Shown here: piece by piece, positions 36,485-45,518 of the stretch
Position numbering within the stretch: position 1 is the first letter of the stretch
Layout of the letters: the number at the start of each line of letters is the position of its first letter
Assembly: GCA_019638805.1 (NCBI GenBank)
Contig: JAHBTA010000002.1
Coordinates: forward strand, 496,001 to 560,000
From: Microbacteriaceae bacterium
GTDB taxonomy: Bacteria > Actinomycetota > Actinomycetes > Actinomycetales > Microbacteriaceae
Length of the DNA stretch: 64,000 bases
Direction of reading: 5' to 3'
The notes under the pieces: model-generated
What the model saw: the letters and a program-made list of their open reading frames with translations, nothing else
Database searches by the model: none
What the model was told of the DNA's origin: nothing
Made by a program: the position numbers and the translations under genes

Positions 36485-37270
36485 GTGAGCGATGCGTCCG
36501 AGGCGGCGAGTCCCCTGCGCGCCCGCCTGTGGTGGGAGATCGCGATCGTGCTGGCCCTCGGACTCGGCCAGAGCGCGGTGTACGCCATCGTCGCGATCGC
36601 GAACCGGGCGACCCGGGATCAGCCGCTCTCGTCGCAGACGGCGACCCTGAATCCGTCGCTGAGCGACCGCGAGGTCTTCGACCTCATCTACCAGCTGCTC
36701 GGGATCGCCTTCTCCCTCGCCCCGGTTCTGCTCGTGTGCTTCCTGCTGTGGGATCGCGAGCGGCCGCATCTGCGACGCCTGGGGATCGCGGGGGCGCGTC
36801 CCGCATCCGATCTCGCGCGCGGTGCGGGGCTGGCCCTCGTGATCGGAGCGGGCGGCATCGCGGTCTACCTGGCCGCGCGCGCGACGGGTCTCGGCGTCGC
36901 GGTCAACCCGGCGGGGCTCGACGCGCACTGGTGGACGGTGCCGGTTCTGCTGCTCGCGGCCGTGCGCGCCGGGCTGCAGGAGGAGCTCGTGGTCGTCGGC
37001 TACCTGTTCACGCGGCTGCGCGACGTGGGATGGGGCACCTGGCACATCATCGTGGGCTCGGCCCTGCTGCGCGGCACCTATCACCTCTACCAGGGGCTCG
37101 GCGGGTTCGTCGGCAACGTCGTCATGGGGCTGATCTTCGGCTGGCTCTACGCTCGGTGGAAGCGCGTGCTGCCGTTCGTGATCGCCCACACGCTCATCGA
37201 CGCCGCCATCTTCGTCGGGTACCCGTGGGCGGCCGCGACGTGGCCCGCGCTCTTCGGGCTGCCGGGCTAA
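36485..37270 (+). CDS. CPBP-family intramembrane metalloprotease (CAAX protease/Abi-like)
   Basis: 261 aa with about 7-8 helices. The three CPBP motifs are visible: LQEELVVVGYLFTRLR (motif 1, Glu-Glu), LLRGTYHLYQG (motif 2, His) and FVIAHTLIDA (motif 3, His). Such proteins are membrane proteases or scaffold proteins; bacterial roles include bacteriocin self-immunity, but the target here is unknown. GTG at 36485 is 6 bases from TAGGAT (36473-36478), suggesting a leaderless mRNA. It is divergent from oppA. Confidence 0.9.
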   Translation: MSDASEAASPLRARLWWEIAIVLALGLGQSAVYAIVAIANRATRDQPLSSQTATLNPSLSDREVFDLIYQLLGIAFSLAPVLLVCFLLWDRERPHLRRLGIAGARPASDLARGAGLALVIGAGGIAVYLAARATGLGVAVNPAGLDAHWWTVPVLLLAAVRAGLQEELVVVGYLFTRLRDVGWGTWHIIVGSALLRGTYHLYQGLGGFVGNVVMGLIFGWLYARWKRVLPFVIAHTLIDAAIFVGYPWAAATWPALFGLPG

Positions 37271-37275
37271 CCCCT

Positions 37276-37349
37276 CGCCGAGATTGCGCGCTCCTGTCGA
37301 GGTTGCCCGGAGTTCGGGGGAGTTTCGGGAGGAACATGCAATCTCGGCG
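37276..37349. repeat. Inverted-repeat element between convergent genes
   Basis: CGCCGAGATTGC (37276-37287) and its exact complement (37338-37349) enclose 50 bp with inner partly complementary CTCC/GGAG stretches. It fills the gap between the CPBP gene and gcvP and could end transcription from both sides. The long spacing resembles the palindromic elements at 17474, 50771 and 59750. Confidence 0.75.
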
Positions 37350-37355
37350 GCACTC

Positions 37356-40181
37356 TTAACCGGCGAACGCCTCCACCGGGGGGCACGCGCATACCAGGTT
37401 GCGGTCGCCGTAGGCCTGGTCGATGCGGCGCACCGGCGGCCAGTACTTGCGGTGCACGAGGCCGCGCACCGGGTAGACCGCCTCCTCCCGCGAGTAGGCG
37501 TGGGTCCACTCCCCCACGATGACGCTCTGCGCTGTGTGGGGCGCGGCGACCAGCGGGTTGTCGTCGGCCGTCCAGCGGCCCGCGGCCACGGCATCCGCCT
37601 CGGCCTTGATCGCGACCATCGCCTCGACGAAGCGGTCCAGCTCGGCCAGGTCCTCGCTCTCGGTCGGCTCGACCATGAGCGTGCCGGCCACCGGGAACGA
37701 CATGGTCGGCGCGTGGAACCCGTAGTCGATGAGCCGCTTCGCGACGTCGTCGACCGTGATGCCGGTGGCCTCCCTGAGCGGCCGCAGGTCGAGGATGCAC
37801 TCGTGCGCGACCAGCCCGTTCTCGCCCGCGTACAGCACCGGGTAGTGCCCGCGCAGCCGCGCCGCGACGTAGTTCGCCGCCAGCACCGCCGCGCCCGTGG
37901 CGCGCTTGAGGCCCTCGGCGCCCATCATGCGCACGTACGACCAGGTGATCGGCAGGATGCTGGGGCTGCCATACGGGGCGGCGCTCACGATGTTGCCGGT
38001 GCGGCCGCGCTGCGCGAGCGGATGCCCGGGCAGGAACTCGGCCAGGTGCGCCTTCGCCGCCACCGGGCCTACGCCCGGTCCGCCGCCGCCGTGCGGGATG
38101 CAGAACGTCTTGTGCAGGTTGAGGTGCGAGACGTCGCCTCCGATGTCGCCGAACCGCGCATAGCCCAGAAGCGCGTTGAGGTTCGCGCCGTCGATGTACA
38201 CCTGGCCGCCCGCCTCGTGCACGGCCGCCGTGATCTCGCGGATGTCGTGCTCGTACACCCCGTGCGTCGACGGGTAGGTCACCATGAGCGCGGCCAGGTC
38301 GGCGGCGTGCTCGGCCACCTTGGCACGCAGATCGGCCAGGTCGACGTTGCCGAGGTCGTCGCAGGCGACCACCACGACGCGCATGCCCGCCAGCACGGCG
38401 CTCGCCGCATTGGTGCCGTGCGCGCTCGACGGGATGAGGCACACCACGCGGTGCGCGTCGCCGCGCGAGCGGTGGTACCCGCGGATCGCGAGCAGCCCCG
38501 CGAGCTCGCCCTGCGATCCCGCGTTGGGCTGCAGCGACACCGCGTCGTAGCCGGTCACGTCGGCTAGCCACCCCTCGAGCTGCTCGATGAGCTCGAGGTA
38601 GCCAGCGACATCCCCCTCGGGGGCGAAGGGGTGGAGCCCTGCGAACTCCGGCCAGGTCACGGCCGCCATCTCCGTGGCGGCATTCAGCTTCATGGTGCAC
38701 GAGCCGAGCGGGATCATGCCCCGGTCCAGCGCGTAGTCCTTGTCGGCGAGGTACTTCAGGTACCGCATCATCGAGGTCTCGGAGCGGTGGGTCTGGAAGA
38801 CCTCGTGCGTGAGGTACGCGCTCGTGCGGGCCAGTGCCTGGCCGATGCCCTGCGTGACGGGCTTGAACCCCAGCACGGCGTCCACCCCGAGGGCGCGCAG
38901 CACCGCGGTGGCGTCCTCCGGCGTGGTCGTCTCGTCGAGGGAGAACTGCACGTGCGTGTCGTCGACCCGCCACAAGAGGTAGCCGGCGTCCGCGGCCGCG
39001 GCGAGTGCGGCATCCGCGTCGTCGACTCTCACGGTGAGGGTGTCGAAGAACGTGCCGTTCACGACCCGGTCGCCCAGCGCGTCGGCCATGAGCGCGGTGA
39101 GCCGGTTGACCTGGTGGGCGATGCGTTTGAGCCCGCCCGGCCCGTGGTACACCGCGTACATGCTCGCCATGACGGCCAGCAGCACCTGCGCGGTGCAGAT
39201 GTTGGAGGTGGCCTTCTCACGGCGGATGTGCTGTTCGCGCGTCTGCAGGCTCAGGCGGTAGGCGGGGTAGCCCTCGGCGTCCTGCGAGACCCCGACCAGG
39301 CGACCCGGCATCTGGCGCTCGAGACCCTCGCGCACGGCCAGGTAGCCAGCGTGCGGACCGCCGAAGCCCATGGGAACCCCAAAGCGCTGGCTCGTCCCGA
39401 CCGCGATGTCGGCGCCGAGCTCGCCCGGCGGCTTGAGCAGGGTCAGCCCCAGCAGGTCGGCGGCGACCACGGTGAGCCCGCCCTGCGCGGACACCGCGGC
39501 GATAACCTCGCTCGGGTCCCACACCCGGCCCGAGGCCCCCGGGTACTGGATGAAGGCGCCGAACACGTCGAGGTCCGCGGGCGGCGGGCTCTCGTCGTAC
39601 GCGGTCTCGTGCAGCTCGATGCCGAGCGCCTCCGCGCGGTGTGCGAGCAGTGCCTTGGTCTGCGGCAGGGCGTCCGCATCGACCAGGAACACGTTCGAGG
39701 CCGAGCCCGAGGCACGCCGCGCGAGCAGCATGCCCTCGACCACCGCGGTGGCCTCGTCGAGCATCGACGCGTTCGCGGTCGCGAGTCCGGTCAGGTCCGC
39801 GACCATGGTCTGGAAGTTGATGAGCGCCTCGAGCCGGCCCTGCGAGATCTCGGGCTGGTAGGGCGTGTAAGCGGTGTACCAGCTCGGGTTCTCGAGCACA
39901 TTGCGCTGGATGACCGCGGGCGTGATCGTGTCGTGGTACCCGAGCCCGATCATCGACCGGCGCACGCGGTTGCGGCCGGCCAGGGCGCGCAGCTCGGCGA
40001 GCGCCTCGCGCTCGGACGCCGCGGGCGGGAGCGAAGAGGTGGATGCTGGGTCGAGCCGGATCGCGGCGGGGACCGCCGCATCCATGAGGGCATCGATCGT
40101 GTCGTAACCCACCGCGTCGAGCATGGCCAACTGCGCGACGGAGTCGGTGCCGATGTGGCGGTCGGCGAAGAGCTCTGTCAC
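37356..40181 (-). CDS. gcvP: Glycine dehydrogenase (decarboxylating), P protein
   Basis: 941 aa, a full-length fused P protein of the glycine cleavage system. It decarboxylates glycine and moves the aminomethyl group to lipoyl-GcvH. The PLP lysine is in [20 protein letters not shown], and the N-terminal [20 protein letters not shown] and [13 protein letters not shown] are family hallmarks. GTG at 40181 overlaps the gcvH stop (GTGA). Third gene of gcvTHP. Confidence 0.97.
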   Translation of the reverse strand: MTELFADRHIGTDSVAQLAMLDAVGYDTIDALMDAAVPAAIRLDPASTSSLPPAASEREALAELRALAGRNRVRRSMIGLGYHDTITPAVIQRNVLENPSWYTAYTPYQPEISQGRLEALINFQTMVADLTGLATANASMLDEATAVVEGMLLARRASGSASNVFLVDADALPQTKALLAHRAEALGIELHETAYDESPPPADLDVFGAFIQYPGASGRVWDPSEVIAAVSAQGGLTVVAADLLGLTLLKPPGELGADIAVGTSQRFGVPMGFGGPHAGYLAVREGLERQMPGRLVGVSQDAEGYPAYRLSLQTREQHIRREKATSNICTAQVLLAVMASMYAVYHGPGGLKRIAHQVNRLTALMADALGDRVVNGTFFDTLTVRVDDADAALAAAADAGYLLWRVDDTHVQFSLDETTTPEDATAVLRALGVDAVLGFKPVTQGIGQALARTSAYLTHEVFQTHRSETSMMRYLKYLADKDYALDRGMIPLGSCTMKLNAATEMAAVTWPEFAGLHPFAPEGDVAGYLELIEQLEGWLADVTGYDAVSLQPNAGSQGELAGLLAIRGYHRSRGDAHRVVCLIPSSAHGTNAASAVLAGMRVVVVACDDLGNVDLADLRAKVAEHAADLAALMVTYPSTHGVYEHDIREITAAVHEAGGQVYIDGANLNALLGYARFGDIGGDVSHLNLHKTFCIPHGGGGPGVGPVAAKAHLAEFLPGHPLAQRGRTGNIVSAAPYGSPSILPITWSYVRMMGAEGLKRATGAAVLAANYVAARLRGHYPVLYAGENGLVAHECILDLRPLREATGITVDDVAKRLIDYGFHAPTMSFPVAGTLMVEPTESEDLAELDRFVEAMVAIKAEADAVAAGRWTADDNPLVAAPHTAQSVIVGEWTHAYSREEAVYPVRGLVHRKYWPPVRRIDQAYGDRNLVCACPPVEAFAG

Positions 40182-40552
40182 TCGCCGGTCAGCTTCGCGT
40201 AGTCGTCGGCGCTCAGCAGCTCGGGCAGCGCGGCGAAGCGCACCTTGATGAGCCAGCCGTCGCCGAACGGGTCGGAGTTGACCAGGGTCGGGTCGTCGAC
40301 GACGGCCTGGTTGGACTCCACGACCTCGCCGTCGACCGGGGCGAACAGCTCGCCCACCGACTTGGTCGACTCGATCTCGCCCACGACCTTGCCGCTGGCG
40401 ACGTTCGAGCCCGGCTTGGGCAGGTCGACGTAGACCACGTCGCCCAGCTTCTCGGCGGCGTAGGCGGTGATGCCGATCGTGGCGACGTCGCCGTCGACGG
40501 CGACCCACTCGTGCTCGGCGGTGTACCCGAGGTCAGGGCTGGGCTCAGTCAT
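40178..40552 (-). CDS. gcvH: Glycine cleavage system H protein
   Basis: 124 aa. The lipoylated lysine is in [19 protein letters not shown]; the protein shuttles the aminomethyl group between P, T and L proteins. ATG at 40552 has AAGGAGA upstream and overlaps the gcvT stop by 8 bp. Confidence 0.97.
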   Translation of the reverse strand: MTEPSPDLGYTAEHEWVAVDGDVATIGITAYAAEKLGDVVYVDLPKPGSNVASGKVVGEIESTKSVGELFAPVDGEVVESNQAVVDDPTLVNSDPFGDGWLIKVRFAALPELLSADDYAKLTGE

Positions 40553-41684
40553 GTGCGTCTCCTTCTGGTCGTGATACAGGCTTCGTGTAGAACGGCAGGG
40601 CGGTGATGGATGCGGCGATACGCGAGCCGCGGACGTCGAGTTCGAGGTCGGTCGCCTCGGCGACCCCGGGGTCGAGGTAGGCCATGGCGATCGGGTAGCC
40701 GAGGGTGGGCGAGAGCGCGCCCGAGGTGACCTCGCCGACCACGTCGTCGCCGCGGACCACCGGGTACCCGGCGCGGCCGGCGCGCTTGCCCTCCGAGCGC
40801 AGGCCGACGAGCACGCGCGCCCCCGCGGGCGGCCCGGCCTCCACGGCGGAGCGCCCGACGAAGTCGCCCTCCTTGGCCTTCAGCGCGACGACGCGGCCGA
40901 GGCCCGCCTGCACCGGGAAGGTGCCGGTGCTCAACTCGTGGCCGTACAGCGGCATGCCGGCCTCCAGGCGCAGGGTGTCGCGTGCGGCGAGACCCGCCGG
41001 CACGAGACCGGACCCGGCCCCCGTCTCGAGGAGGGCGTCCCAGAGGGCCGGGGCGGCATCCGGTGCGAGGTAGAACTCGAAGCCGTCCTCGCCCGTGTAG
41101 CCGGTGCGCGCGACGAGCACGTTGTGGTCGCGGCCGTGCCGATCGAGGTATGTGCACGGGATGGCGCGGTAGTAGCGCAGGTCGTCGAGGCCGGGCGCGT
41201 CGAAGCCCTCGACATTGCGCAGGATCTCCTCCGAGAGCGGACCCTGCAGGGCAATGAGCGCGATGTCGTCGGATTCGTCCTCGACCATGCAGTCGAAGCC
41301 CTCGGCGCGCTCGCGCAGCTCGCGCACGGCGACGTCGTGATTGGCCGCGTTGGCGACCACCAGGAAGCGGTCCGGGCCGGTGCGGTAGACGACCAGGTCG
41401 TCGAGGATGCCGCCGTCCGGGGCCAGCAGCAGCGAGTACTTGGCCTGCCCCTCCTCGATCGCGGAGAGCTTGCCGGCCAGGGCGTAGTCCAGGGCGGCCC
41501 CGGCCTCGGCGCCCAGCACCACGATCTCGGCCATATGGCTCAGATCGAAGAGCCCCGCCGCCGTGCGCACGGCCGCGTGCTCGGCGAGGTCGGAGCTGTA
41601 GCGCACCGGCATCTGCCAGCCGGCGAAGTCGGTGAACGCGGCACCGGCGGCGACATGCCGGTCGTGGAGGGGGCTGTTGGGCAC
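40545..41684 (-). CDS. gcvT: Aminomethyltransferase, glycine cleavage T protein
   Basis: 379 aa, tetrahydrofolate-dependent. Family stretches are [49 protein letters not shown] and [18 protein letters not shown] at 41684 ([14 protein letters not shown]) is preceded by GAGGA at eight bases; the frame continues upstream only into the riboswitch. First gene of the glycine-induced operon gcvTHP; lpd is not in the window. Confidence 0.95.
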   Translation of the reverse strand: MPNSPLHDRHVAAGAAFTDFAGWQMPVRYSSDLAEHAAVRTAAGLFDLSHMAEIVVLGAEAGAALDYALAGKLSAIEEGQAKYSLLLAPDGGILDDLVVYRTGPDRFLVVANAANHDVAVRELRERAEGFDCMVEDESDDIALIALQGPLSEEILRNVEGFDAPGLDDLRYYRAIPCTYLDRHGRDHNVLVARTGYTGEDGFEFYLAPDAAPALWDALLETGAGSGLVPAGLAARDTLRLEAGMPLYGHELSTGTFPVQAGLGRVVALKAKEGDFVGRSAVEAGPPAGARVLVGLRSEGKRAGRAGYPVVRGDDVVGEVTSGALSPTLGYPIAMAYLDPGVAEATDLELDVRGSRIAASITALPFYTKPVSRPEGDAHD

Positions 41685-41716
41685 GAGTGAGTCCTCACGT
41701 GAATGGTGGACTCCCC

Positions 41717-41916
41717 CTCTGTCATCGGTACCTGAGAGCTTCGCCTCCGCGGGCGTTCGGTCGCGGGGGCTTTCACCTTCGGCGGCCCGGCGGACGGCGC
41801 CGTCGAGCACTTTTCAGAGTGGCCTGTGCGATGCGGTACACGTACCTGAGAGATTGGCGGGGAGGCTTGCTCCTTCGGTGCCGGGGTGCCCTGGGGCGTT
41901 GTCCCGGCTCTCCCGC
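41717..41916 (-). ncRNA. Tandem glycine riboswitch
   Basis: On the minus strand, aptamer 1 starts CGGGAGAG (41915-41908) and shows CACCGAAGGAGCAAG and AATCTCTCAGGTAC. Aptamer 2 shows ACTCTGAAAAG, GCCGCCGAAGGTGAAAG, AAGCTCTCAGGTACC and the closing GACAGAG (41723-41717). These are the conserved cores of gcvT-type glycine aptamers in their usual two-aptamer arrangement. It should turn on gcvTHP when glycine is plentiful. Confidence 0.93.
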
Positions 41917-41949
41917 ATCGCGTGCGGCCCGGTGTTCGGTTGTGCGGAC

Positions 41950-41955
41950 AGCCTA
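41950..41955 (-). promoter_or_regulatory. -10 element of the gcvTHP leader
   Basis: TAGGCT on the minus strand (41955-41950) predicts a transcription start near 41943, about 28 bases before the first glycine aptamer. No strong -35 box is seen at the expected distance. Confidence 0.55.
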
Positions 41956-41996
41956 GCGTGCGCAGGGTGCGATCCGTGTGGTGCGGATGCGGTGGC

Positions 41997-42614
41997 TCAG
42001 TCGCTCAGGTCCGCCCCGTACACGAGCGCCGCGATCACCGACACCACCGCGAGGAACACGCCGATGCCGATCGACACGAGTGCGAGCACGTTCGTGACGC
42101 GATGGCCGCCGCCCGGGCGGAAGCCCCACGCCCCGAAGATCATGCCCAGTGCCCACGGGATGCCCGCGATGAAGATCCCGCCCGTGTGGTACATGTACCG
42201 GCCGCGGATGCCGGTGAGGAGGAACCCGAGTTGCTCGACACCGCCCAGGGCCGCCCAGGCGACGAGGGTGGCCGCGCTCAGCGCGATCCCGACGAGCGCG
42301 AGAACGCTGGGAGCACCGTTGACGGGCGCGGCACGGCGCTCGGGGCTCCTGCGACGCGTGAGCTCTTGCGCCGTGAGCACGCCGAGCGTGATCACCACGG
42401 CGGCCAGGTCTACTGCGAGCCCGATGCAGTAGATCTGCTCCACGGGTGCGTTGTACGGGAACCCCGCACCGCCGACCAGGGTCAGGATCGCGGCGACGAG
42501 GGCGAACCCGGCCATCCCGATGAGCACGGCCCGGCTGTGCCAGGTCACCGGGCGCGGGGCGACAACGGTCGGGAAGGCGGGCTGCGGCGGGCCGTCGGGG
42601 GTCACCTCACTCAT
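41997..42614 (-). CDS. Hypothetical multi-pass membrane protein
   Basis: 205 aa with about 4-5 transmembrane helices (AVLIGMAGFALVAAILTLVG, IGLAVDLAAVVITLGVLTA, VLALVGIALSAATLVAWAAL, VLALVSIGIGVFLAVVSVIA). No family recognised. ATG at 42614 overlaps the stop of the 51-aa gene upstream by 8 bp, so the pair is one unit. Its 3' end faces the gcv operon promoter in the same direction. Confidence 0.7.
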   Translation of the reverse strand: MSEVTPDGPPQPAFPTVVAPRPVTWHSRAVLIGMAGFALVAAILTLVGGAGFPYNAPVEQIYCIGLAVDLAAVVITLGVLTAQELTRRRSPERRAAPVNGAPSVLALVGIALSAATLVAWAALGGVEQLGFLLTGIRGRYMYHTGGIFIAGIPWALGMIFGAWGFRPGGGHRVTNVLALVSIGIGVFLAVVSVIAALVYGADLSD

Positions 42615-42762
42615 CGTCGCCTCCTCCGTTTCGGAAGTAGCGCACGGCCTGCCAGACGATGACCGCGAAGACCGCGACCGCGGCGATGCCCAGGAGCACG
42701 GTGAGGATCGGGGGCACGTCGCCGCCCACCGGGATGGGCAGCGCGACCGATGCGTGGATCAT
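42607..42762 (-). CDS. Small single-span membrane protein
   Basis: 51 aa: MIHASVALPIPVGGD, a membrane helix (ILTVLLGIAAVAVFAVIVW) and a basic/acidic tail (QAVRYFRNGGGDDE). ATG at 42762 is supported by a TACGGT box (minus, 42774-42769) exactly 6 bases upstream. It is co-transcribed and overlaps the larger membrane protein; function unknown. Confidence 0.6.
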   Translation of the reverse strand: MIHASVALPIPVGGDVPPILTVLLGIAAVAVFAVIVWQAVRYFRNGGGDDE

Positions 42763-42829
42763 CGCCCCACCGTAAGCCACGAACAACGGAACGTCGCGCA
42801 GCGCGGCGCCCGGGCAGTAGGGTCGGCGC

Positions 42830-43042
42830 ATGGTGTGGATCGATCAGCGCGAGGTCGCGAAGCAGAACCTCGCCGACGCCGAGTCCGCCGTCGAGCGCAT
42901 CCGGGCCGATGGCGGCGTGTCCCGCGACATCCTGGTGGCCCTCGAGTCGCTTCTCGCCGCATCCAAGGCGTTCGCGCAACTCACCGGCGCGAGCGACGAC
43001 GAGGACAAGGGCGGCAAGGCCTCCCGCTCGAGCGGGGTCTAA
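42830..43042 (+). CDS. Small acidic hypothetical protein
   Basis: 70 aa, MVWIDQREVAKQNLADAESA followed by a helical middle and a charged tail (ASDDEDKGGKASRSSGV). No domain recognised. ATG at 42830 is 6 bases after TAGGGT (42818-42823), supporting both the start and a leaderless mRNA. It is divergent from the small membrane protein with a 67-bp gap. Confidence 0.6.
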   Translation: MVWIDQREVAKQNLADAESAVERIRADGGVSRDILVALESLLAASKAFAQLTGASDDEDKGGKASRSSGV

Positions 43043-43070
43043 CGCACCATCGCCCGCTGACGCGCCGCTG

Positions 43071-43088
43071 TATCACGGGTGATACACT
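43071..43088 (+). promoter_or_regulatory. Antitoxin operator and -10 (vapBC-1)
   Basis: TATCAC-gg-GTGATA (43071-43084) is a perfect inverted repeat overlapping the -10 box TACACT (43083-43088), which is 7 bases before the antitoxin ATG. Binding there by the antitoxin or complex would block transcription, the standard autoregulation of type II modules. Confidence 0.75.
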
Positions 43089-43095
43089 CGGGATC

Positions 43096-43332
43096 ATGGC
43101 AACGGTTACGGTTCGCGAGTTGCGTAACAGCGGCGGAGAGGTCCTCGACCGGGTGGTGCACGGCGAGTCCTTCGTCGTAACCCGTGACGGCGCCCCGGTG
43201 GCCGAGTTGTCGCCGCTGCGCCGCCGCAGCGCTCCGACCACCGAGTTGATCGCTCGCCGACGCGCACTCCCCGCGGTCGACCCCGCACAGCTTCGCCGCG
43301 ACATCGACGACGTGATGGACCCGTCGCTGTGA
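43096..43332 (+). CDS. Phd/YefM-type antitoxin
   Basis: 78 aa. MATVTVRELRNSGGEVLDRV and FVVTRDGAPVAELSPLRRRS show the Phd/YefM N-terminal DNA-binding fold; the C-terminal half (RRRALPAVDPAQLRRDIDDV) should wrap the toxin. ATG at 43096 follows the operator/-10 region. Its stop overlaps the toxin start (GTGA). It should neutralise the PIN toxin and repress its own promoter. Confidence 0.92.
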   Translation: MATVTVRELRNSGGEVLDRVVHGESFVVTRDGAPVAELSPLRRRSAPTTELIARRRALPAVDPAQLRRDIDDVMDPSL

Positions 43333-43751
43333 GCGCTTCCCGCGGTGTACTGGACACCTCCACCGTGATCCTCCTCGGTCGGGTGACCGACCCCGCCCAG
43401 CTCCCCGACGACTGCGCCATCAGCGCGATCACCTTGGCGGAGTTGTCCGTCGGGCCGCATGTCGCGTCATCCGATGCTGAGCGAGCGGCCCGGCAAGCCC
43501 ATCTTCAGCAAGCCGAGGCGGATTTCGGCGTCATCCCGTTCGACGCCGCCGCGGCGCGAGCGTTCGGCCGTGTCGCCGCCTCGCTGCGCGCGTCGGGACG
43601 CAAGCCGGCCGCCCGTGCGTATGACGCATTGATCGCTGCGACTGCACTGGCGAACGACCTGCCCCTGTTCACCTGCAATCCCTCTGACTTCGTCGGCATC
43701 GACGGACTCGATCTTCGAACGGTCACCACCGAGCCGTCGCCGAAGGCCTGA
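43329..43751 (+). CDS. VapC-type PIN-domain toxin
   Basis: 140 aa PIN-domain ribonuclease. Acidic catalytic residues are in VLDTSTVILL (Asp), ITLAELSVG (Glu) and ARAYDALIAATAL (Asp), and a late Asp occurs in NPSDFVGIDGL. VapC toxins cleave tRNA or rRNA sites; the target here is unknown. GTG at 43329 overlaps the antitoxin stop. Confidence 0.92.
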   Translation: MSASRGVLDTSTVILLGRVTDPAQLPDDCAISAITLAELSVGPHVASSDAERAARQAHLQQAEADFGVIPFDAAAARAFGRVAASLRASGRKPAARAYDALIAATALANDLPLFTCNPSDFVGIDGLDLRTVTTEPSPKA

Positions 43752-43780
43752 ACCCACGGTCTCGTCGTCCGACCCGCCCC

Positions 43781-44074
43781 TCAAAAGAGATGTCGACCTG
43801 GGTCCAGGCGCTGATGAAGAACGCGGACGATGTCGACCGTGTCCTCGGTCTCGAGATAGAAGACCACGTGACTGCCGATTCCGTAGCGCCGGTACCCAGG
43901 GCGGATCTCGTCACACGTTCGACCTCGGGCCGGGTCGACCGCGATACGCTCCAATGCCGCCCCGATCTCACCGATGTAGCTCTCGGCGCGCGCCACACCC
44001 CACAGTCCCGCTGTGTAGTCCCAGATCTCCAAGAGGTCGCGCCGCGCCGCGGGCGTGGACCGGAGCTGTCTCAC
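43781..44074 (-). CDS. parE: ParE-type toxin (RelE/ParE superfamily)
   Basis: 97 aa. RQLRSTPAARRDLLEIWDYT is the typical ParE start, and IRPGYRRYGIGSHVVFYLET followed by VRVLHQRLDPGRHL closes the fold. ParE proteins usually inhibit gyrase. GTG at 44074 overlaps the parD stop (GTGA). It converges with the vapC gene across 29 bp. Confidence 0.92.
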   Translation of the reverse strand: MRQLRSTPAARRDLLEIWDYTAGLWGVARAESYIGEIGAALERIAVDPARGRTCDEIRPGYRRYGIGSHVVFYLETEDTVDIVRVLHQRLDPGRHLF

Positions 44075-44304
44075 GCTCGCTGCGACGCGACGAACTCGCC
44101 GAAGTCGAACGGCTCCGGCGCACCGCTCGCCTCGCCCTCCGCCAACGCGGAACGCAGCGCCGCGAGCTCGGTCTCTCGCTCCTCCAGCAAGCGCAGGCCC
44201 GTCCTGATCACTTCGCTCGCCGACCGGTAGCGGCCGGATGCGACCTCGCGCGCGAGAAAGTCCGCAAAGTGGTCGTCAAGGCTGATCGACGTGTTCTGTG
44301 CCAT
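44071..44304 (-). CDS. parD: ParD-type ribbon-helix-helix antitoxin
   Basis: 77 aa. NTSISLDDHFADFLAREVAS and RYRSASEVIRTGLRLLEERE match the ParD DNA-binding domain; the C-terminus (EPFDFGEFVASQRA) binds the toxin. ATG at 44304 is chosen over an upstream in-frame ATG because it begins the conserved domain and leaves the operator non-coding. First gene of the module. Confidence 0.92.
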   Translation of the reverse strand: MAQNTSISLDDHFADFLAREVASGRYRSASEVIRTGLRLLEERETELAALRSALAEGEASGAPEPFDFGEFVASQRA

Positions 44305-44314
44305 GCGGCCTAAG

Positions 44315-44329
44315 TACCAAGTATTGGTA
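44315..44329 (-). promoter_or_regulatory. parDE operator palindrome
   Basis: TACCAA-gta-TTGGTA is a perfect inverted repeat beginning 10 bases upstream of the parD ATG. The likely -10 (TACTTA, minus, 44316-44311) abuts it. This fits autoregulation by ParD. Confidence 0.7.
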
Positions 44330-44342
44330 TCGGCGGCCGGGC

Positions 44343-44861
44343 TCATCCGATCAGGTAGGCGAAACCTCGCCCGTCGAGCACGAGCTGGTCGGCGAACCGC
44401 TTCGCTGCGTCAAGGTGGGACATCACGTAGTCGACTTCTGACCGTTCATCGGAATGGCTTGCGTGGCCACCACGCAGCATCGATTCCACGTCGAGGCGAT
44501 CCAGCGTGCGAAGGTCTTCGGCGATCCTGCCGACGTCCGCTGGCGCGACCGCGCAGGTCCATGGAATCCAGCCGCAGTCCGCGTGCCGCACCGACCCAGC
44601 GAACATGCTGAAGGCGGGTCGCGGCGGACTGTCACGATGGATCGGCGCCGTCAACTCTTGAAGGTGCGGCCAGGCCTTGTCGAGGTAGAGAAGGTCGCGC
44701 TCCGGAAGCGACTGCGTAAAATTGGTGACACCCGATGAGAATCCGGGCGGGAGCCCCCAGGCATCGGCGAGCGGATCTGCGCCGATGACGGATCGCGGAT
44801 TTGCCAAGGCCTGCTCGGTCATGTCGGCGTCGAACGCGTACGCGTAATACCTGATACCCAT
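44343..44861 (-). CDS. YfbM/DUF1877-like hypothetical protein
   Basis: 172 aa. MGIRYYAYAFDADMTEQALA and the central LPERDLLYLDKAWPHLQELT resemble the YfbM (DUF1877) family, where the LDK(S/A)W motif is characteristic; the match is by eye. The role of that family is unknown. ATG at 44861 is taken as start; an upstream ATG in the same frame gives a 9-19 residue longer version. It lies between parDE and a second vapBC, inside the toxin-antitoxin island. Confidence 0.6.
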   Translation of the reverse strand: MGIRYYAYAFDADMTEQALANPRSVIGADPLADAWGLPPGFSSGVTNFTQSLPERDLLYLDKAWPHLQELTAPIHRDSPPRPAFSMFAGSVRHADCGWIPWTCAVAPADVGRIAEDLRTLDRLDVESMLRGGHASHSDERSEVDYVMSHLDAAKRFADQLVLDGRGFAYLIG

Positions 44862-44912
44862 CAGGCCACCGTGCAGCCCGAGGCGGGGGCGCGGAGTGCT
44901 CATGCTCGATCT

Positions 44913-45050
44913 GTGGACAAGCGCAGCCTGGGGGGCATTGGAGGCGACGCGCGAATCTGCAGCCGCGAGCAACTCGTCGAGTTGGTCGAGAAGTACCCTC
45001 GGGGATCATTGGACGACGAGTACTACTCGGCCAGGTATTCCGACTTGTGA
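44913..45050 (+). CDS. Possible 45-aa protein or gene remnant
   Basis: A GTG-started frame, VDKRSLGGIGGDARICS followed by REQLVELVEKYPRGSLDDEY and YSARYSDL, ends at TGA 45048-45050. The second half reads like real protein (a helix, then an acidic aromatic tail) rather than a shadow of another gene, as no gene occupies the other strand here. It could be the C-terminal remnant of a larger gene. CATGCT lies 6 bases before the GTG. The rest of 44862-45086 holds nothing else recognisable. Confidence 0.35.
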   Translation: MDKRSLGGIGGDARICSREQLVELVEKYPRGSLDDEYYSARYSDL

Positions 45051-45086
45051 CTGGTTCTCTCTGCAGAGTCCAGACCCCACCGCCGT

Positions 45087-45518
45087 TCACTCCGGGCCGC
45101 TGGCGATCACCTCAACACGCACACCGACGGCTTCATAGGTGGAGCGGGCTCGCGCATCCCGCGTCGCGAGCAGGAGACCGTGCTGGTGAGCGGCCAACGC
45201 GACCAGACCGTCGTACGTGGCACCACCCGAGACTCCACGGCGAGCGAGGTCTCGATGCGCCCCAGAAGCCGCGTCTGGTGTGAGCGAAACGGCCTGGGCG
45301 AAGTTGTCGTCGATCAGCACGACGGCATCCGAGGGGCTCACGCGCGCGTCTCCCGGCAGACGAGTCAGCACGGAGTACGTCTCGGCAAGGGAATGCCCAC
45401 TGAGAACCAGGGAGCGTTGGGTCGCCCAAAGCCTGACCGCTTCATGCGCCTCATGCGACGCGACGAGCAGGGGTACGGCGACACTCGTGTCGACGGCACA
45501 CCGCGAATCGTCGGTCAA
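45087..45518 (-). CDS. VapC-type PIN-domain toxin (second module)
   Basis: 143 aa PIN ribonuclease. Catalytic acidic residues are in CAVDTSVAVPLL (Asp), SLAETYSVL (Glu), GATYDGLVALAA (Asp) and ATRDARA (Asp). Target RNA unknown. The start is TTG at 45518, overlapping the antitoxin stop (TTGA); an unusual but well-placed coupled start. Confidence 0.9.
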   Translation of the reverse strand: MTDDSRCAVDTSVAVPLLVASHEAHEAVRLWATQRSLVLSGHSLAETYSVLTRLPGDARVSPSDAVVLIDDNFAQAVSLTPDAASGAHRDLARRGVSGGATYDGLVALAAHQHGLLLATRDARARSTYEAVGVRVEVIASGPE

